Source: Sipunculus nudus
Lineage: Eukaryota > Annelida > Sipuncula > Golfingiida > Sipunculidae
Assembly (NCBI GenBank): GCA_026874595.1
Contig: CM049320.1
Coordinates: 29,500,714-29,564,713 of the forward strand
Direction: 5' to 3'
Length of the DNA: 64,000 nucleotides
The position numbers and the translations under genes are program-made. Positions within the stretch are counted from its first letter, which is position 1, and each line of letters opens with the position of its first letter. The notes under the pieces are model-generated. The model ran no database searches, was not told the origin of the DNA, and saw only the letters and a program-made list of their open reading frames with translations. Below are positions 60,008 through 64,000 of this stretch, one piece after another.

Positions 60008-62402
60008 AACTGAATATATGAAGGGAAATGATTGACAAAGAACTAATAGTTGTTGCATCCAAGAATAAGACACGGGTAATGCTAAACAACTGTATATCTA
60101 CAGGATTCCATTAAGGTTCTGAGACTACGTGGAAAGGGCTTTCACGCGATTACTCTATGCACCATTTGTGCGGGTCTTAGGTGTTTGTCACCAACATTGC
60201 TGGTTCATAATACGAAAAAACCAACGAAAGGCGCAATCCTGCGTGAGTGAAACACGACTATGGACTCCCCACTTGGCCTGCAGGGCTCTAGACCTGGATA
60301 GATGTCGACCGTGAAATATCTCGCCACCTCGGCTGAGAGAGGTTTGTGTAGAAACCAGGGTTGGGTCTGAATGCCATCAGGCCATTAAAGTGCAAGTGTA
60401 TATGTTTTAAATAATTCAACTGCAAATGCAAATGTTAATAGAAATAATCGGTGCAAATGCGATAAAAACTTCATGATGCAAACGCAACTTCAATATCAAA
60501 TGTGTACACATGTCTTTGTAATTGAATCATGTTTTGTTACATAATACGCAACAGGAATCAGGTTAACTTCAGTTTTATTATCATACATGTAACCACTAGT
60601 ATCAGGAGAAAATATTTGAAATCTCTTGCAAATTTATCCCTTGCCTTTTTTGGCTCACAGGGAGCGTTCTCTTTGATAAAGTGATATTTAATTTTTCCTA
60701 CCGTTCTGCTTTTAATATTTCTTTTGTTTTGTACACAAGACAGCAGCTTGTATCTACATGTGAGCAAATTCGATCCAAACTTTTCTCAGAGATTTAAGGT
60801 AAAAAAAGCCACAGGTAAAAGAGCACAGTTAGAAATGGCAAAATGCATACCTTATCAATCTGAAGGACAGTTTAAGCTTTGGATCGAATTGCATACACCA
60901 TTAATGCGAAAGGGGACGATTTATGTCCGCCAAGAGTTCTTTACCATTATGTATGTGTTAAAAATTTTTAAAAAATATGTTATCCTTATTGTGATTTCGA
61001 AGGGCCTTTTCCAACTGCTTCATTATAAACGAACGTGTAAGCTGTACAATATTATGCATGTTTAGTATCTATGTGCGTATGTTTTTATTATAAATTGCTT
61101 TTTCAAACACGAAACACTCACTAAATATATTTGATTGTTGTTTACTGCCAGGGCCAGGGCTTAATCATAATATGTTTTAGTATACATAAATCAATTCACA
61201 CACAAACATATGTGGCTGGGTCTGTTATATTTGTGTGATAAATAATTAGCAGTATATTGTTCTAAATTCATGACACTGAGAATATTAGGACAATAAATAT
61301 TCCTCTAACTCATGGAACCGTTGAAGACAGGAGTCTCCGCTATAATATTCCCATCAGAACTATCCACAAATTGTGGCGAAAAATCAAGCCTAGATAAAAA
61401 ATAAAAATCCTAATATATAGAGCACTGTGAGAATTCGTTTTGTAAAATAAATGACAAAATGTATAAAAGTTTATCCAACAGGTGGCACAGCTACTTTCAT
61501 TTTTAAAGGAGATGACCAAATGTCAAGGCTTAATTTGGGTTACATTTTCAGGCCTGCTAACGATGATAAACCTTAATGTAACATCATTATATGATAGAAA
61601 TTTTGACATATATTGCTAATACTTGGTAGTGCCATTACTCTAGTGTACAGTGAGGTAGTACCTGTCGAGGAAGAACCCTGATACCGAGAGAAGCCAGGGG
61701 CAAGACTTAGCTGAATGGCCCGACACCGATGTTTTCATAAAATGGTGAAGCCGATCGTTAAACTAGCATTGTTACATAAACAAAATAAAACATCTTTTAG
61801 CAATGAAAAAAAAGTGGATAATTCGGTAAACCTTTTTAATCATTTAAATAAATTTTTTAAGTGATATATTTTTTATAATTTGTGATATTACTTCACACAC
61901 ACACTTATCGATACATGTATATATGACATGTTCCTTATCCAGCATACCTGATTGATATATATATAATACCACATATATTTTGAGTAATAACCTTCTCCTT
62001 TGAGTTTATATTTATACAACTTGGTTATTTTTTTTTGTGGTTATGTAAATTATTGTGGGTTTATGTTAGGCTGATCTTAATATGAATTTGATTAATACAG
62101 ATCATTATGAGATTGGTCAAACATAAAATGTTGTTTAAATTCTGAGGCTGCAAATTCATTACTTGATCATCAGTGTCCATGGCGTGAAATTGTTAAATAT
62201 ATCTTTGTTGTAAAATCAACTGATAGGTGGGCCGATCCTGACAGTTGGAAAATAAACCAATAGCATTCTTCACATGGTTGGTATAAGGCAAGGGACTAGA
62301 ATGTTAATTCACCGTACATGTCTACTGTCCATTTTTTTAATGACCAGGCAGACTCCATACACTTTATAACACATAGAAAAGATGAGATAACTATTTACAG
62401 TA

Positions 62403-62441
<39 letters not shown>

Positions 62442-63850
62442 ATGATTTGTGATGACAAAGGATAATAAATATGTAATAATAACTTAATAATATTACATAT
62501 AATTATATATTGTGAAATTATTTTAAAATATGAATAATATCTAATTGTTAAGTTGACAGCCTTATTCCGATTAGTATGCTGTCTGGAATTAATTATGGTC
62601 TTCTTAATAAATAAATATTTCATGATTGTCTTTGATGAAATACTAAATAAAAATTATTCCATTCTACCATCTTAAGATGTTCATAAAATCAGCAGTCGTT
62701 CTTCAGTTGAACTTTTAATTAAACAGGTATATGCCCCATTGAGGTGCTTCAAAGTAGAAAACAATTTTTAGTTAAGTTGAAGAAAAGGTAGAATGAAACG
62801 ACACTCATTCCACCGTGTTTTGAGAAGGCACAAGACCAGACAACACCCACTAAATTACGTGAAGTCTGTTATTGTTTACATTGGAGTGTCATGTAACGTG
62901 AGAGCCCAACAGCCATTTCAATCCTATTCAATCTGACAGTTGAAACGACTCTGGCTTCAGACGAATATTAATACGTTTAATACAGGAAATCCCCAGCCTA
63001 ATGATTTCCCTGTATTTGCATTCACTAATCCGAGTCGTCCAAATGGAAAACTTTCAAACTTGGTTTTACATAAAAAATGTTTTTTTTTTACAAACAAACA
63101 ATTTGCTTAATTAAAACGGTGTTTGTAAGTTTGATTAAACTTTTGTTGGCACAATCCCTCTCATAACTCATTAAGAAATTGCTAGAACGACGCCAGTCGT
63201 GTTTGTTAAAACACATCACAGTGCATTATTGATGTAGGGAGTTAGTCATCAAATTATATTAAGAAAATCACAAATGCGATTGAATTGTGAAATATTTGCG
63301 CTTTGGGAGAATTAGTCTTCTCTTTAGAATCAAATTTCCCCATAACGTTTACTGATATATGGACAATTTCGCTGCATAAACTCTCTTTTGATATTGACAG
63401 GAACTTCAATAAAATGTATTGGACCGCCTAAGACCTGTCATTCAAATTGACCCTATCGGTGTTTCTGTTCTGAAAGTTGACATAAATGTTGTCACAGTGA
63501 GGAGACGCTAATCATTATTGACAGTTAGTGGATCCTTGGCATTGACTGGCCTGACGTATGATGGAATGTCGTCAATTACACTTAATGTGGTTAAACTCAT
63601 ATAAATTGGGATAACAGTACATTTAAATGTTTGTTAAGAATTGCATATAAATTGTCTATCAAACTGTCAGTTCTCGTCTATCTGTCATATGTTGTTCCAT
63701 CGGAATATAGTCTTGAAATCATCTGGTTCAGACATCTGCAAATGTTTTTGAGAACAAAACAAAAAAAGTCGATTTAAATGCTTCAATAAAATGGATTGAA
63801 TATCTTTTGAAATCCCATTTGCATTGCCCGAGTCCAATTTTCGGTGAAAA
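60008..63850. other. Short spacer between copies 6 and 7
   Basis: Same two deletion junctions as the spacer after copy 4, here near 62940 and 63215, and the same octamer-like cluster and TA/TG repeat (62403-62442). No gene was seen. Confidence 0.7.
63215..63430 (+). mobile_element. Residual 3' piece of the CR1-like remnant
   Basis: Equivalent of 45982-46205 in the next higher-order unit. Confidence 0.6.
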
Positions 63851-63955
63851 AAGAACGGCTGAACATTTGTTCTTCTAGTGACATGAGACCAACCATTAAA
63901 TACATTCTAGAAATAAACCCACAGGAAAAGCATCCCCGGTGTTGAATAATAAAAA

Positions 63956-64000
63956 ATGGCAAAATTTATCTTTTTGATAGCAGTGAATACTTTATATCTT
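63956..64000 (+). CDS. Copy 7: start of exon 1, truncated by the window end
   Basis: Fifteen codons starting MAKFIFLIAVNTLYL, the signal peptide exon. Phe4 and Thr12 match copies 2 and 5, so by position and sequence the rest is expected to be a dead-type copy. That expectation cannot be tested here. The upstream dyad lies at 63861, 95 bp before the ATG. Confidence 0.8.
   Translation, partial: MAKFIFLIAVNTLYL

Larger units (their letters stand above)
1..64000 (+). repeat. Tandem array of CTLD gene units
   Basis: The same gene and spacer recur head to tail on the plus strand. Start codons lie at 8399, 19305, 29531, 39706, 46725, 56941 and 63956. Introns and spacers align between units almost as well as exons, so the amplification unit is genomic DNA and not a retrocopied transcript. 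Unit length is about 10.2 kb for the long-spacer type and 7.0 kb for the short-spacer type. Differences between units are mainly indels, microsatellite length and a few insertions. Confidence 0.95.
49596..64000 (+). repeat. 17.23-kb higher-order repeat, second copy, cut by the window end
   Basis: Repeats the order of 32365-49595 from exon 4 of copy 5 through copy 6 and the short spacer to exon 1 of copy 7. About 2.8 kb of the unit is expected beyond the window. Confidence 0.85.

Noticed and set aside
1-64000. CRISPR arrays, tRNA or rRNA genes, bacterial operons, endogenous viral genes
   Set aside because: None was seen; the regular repeats are gene-sized tandem units and microsatellites.

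Overview
The window is eukaryotic, AT-rich, intron-bearing and dense in retrotransposon debris and TA microsatellites. Nothing bacterial, organellar or viral is visible. Secreted C-type lectin-domain (CTLD) genes in tandem beside CR1-like LINE remains point to an invertebrate animal, most plausibly a mollusc or another lophotrochozoan. That placement is inference, not shown.

The whole 64 kb is one tandem array. One four-exon gene recurs with start codons at 8399, 19305, 29531, 39706, 46725 and 56941, and a seventh copy opens at 63956 and is cut by the window end. The window start is the 3' flank of an earlier copy (copy 0). Pitch is 10.9, 10.2, 10.2, 7.0, 10.2 and 7.0 kb. Exon 1 encodes a signal peptide, exon 2 a five-cysteine module I do not recognise, and exons 3 and 4 a long-form CTLD. 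All three introns are phase 1, and exons 2 and 3 are each 219 nt. None of these genes is apparent as one long ORF; they emerge only when the exons are joined.

Copies 1, 4 and 6 are intact (237 aa). Copies 2, 3 and 5 share a TGG-to-TGA stop at codon 188 in the last exon. Copies 3 and 5 add a second stop at codon 197, and copy 5 a third at codon 106. From about 32.36 kb the array follows a 17.23-kb higher-order repeat made of a dead-type last exon, a long spacer, an intact gene, a short spacer and the 5' half of a dead-type gene. Copy 3 looks like an unequal-crossover chimera with a 5' half like copies 4 and 6 and a 3' half like copies 2 and 5.

The long spacers carry an old plus-strand CR1-like LINE remnant inherited with the array unit. 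The short spacers lost most of it through two deletions. The spacer before copy 1 alone has a younger minus-strand, 5'-truncated non-LTR retrotransposon (6081-7745) with a 45-bp target duplication; the other units serve as empty sites. No tRNA, rRNA or CRISPR was found, and I see no other host gene in the spacers.
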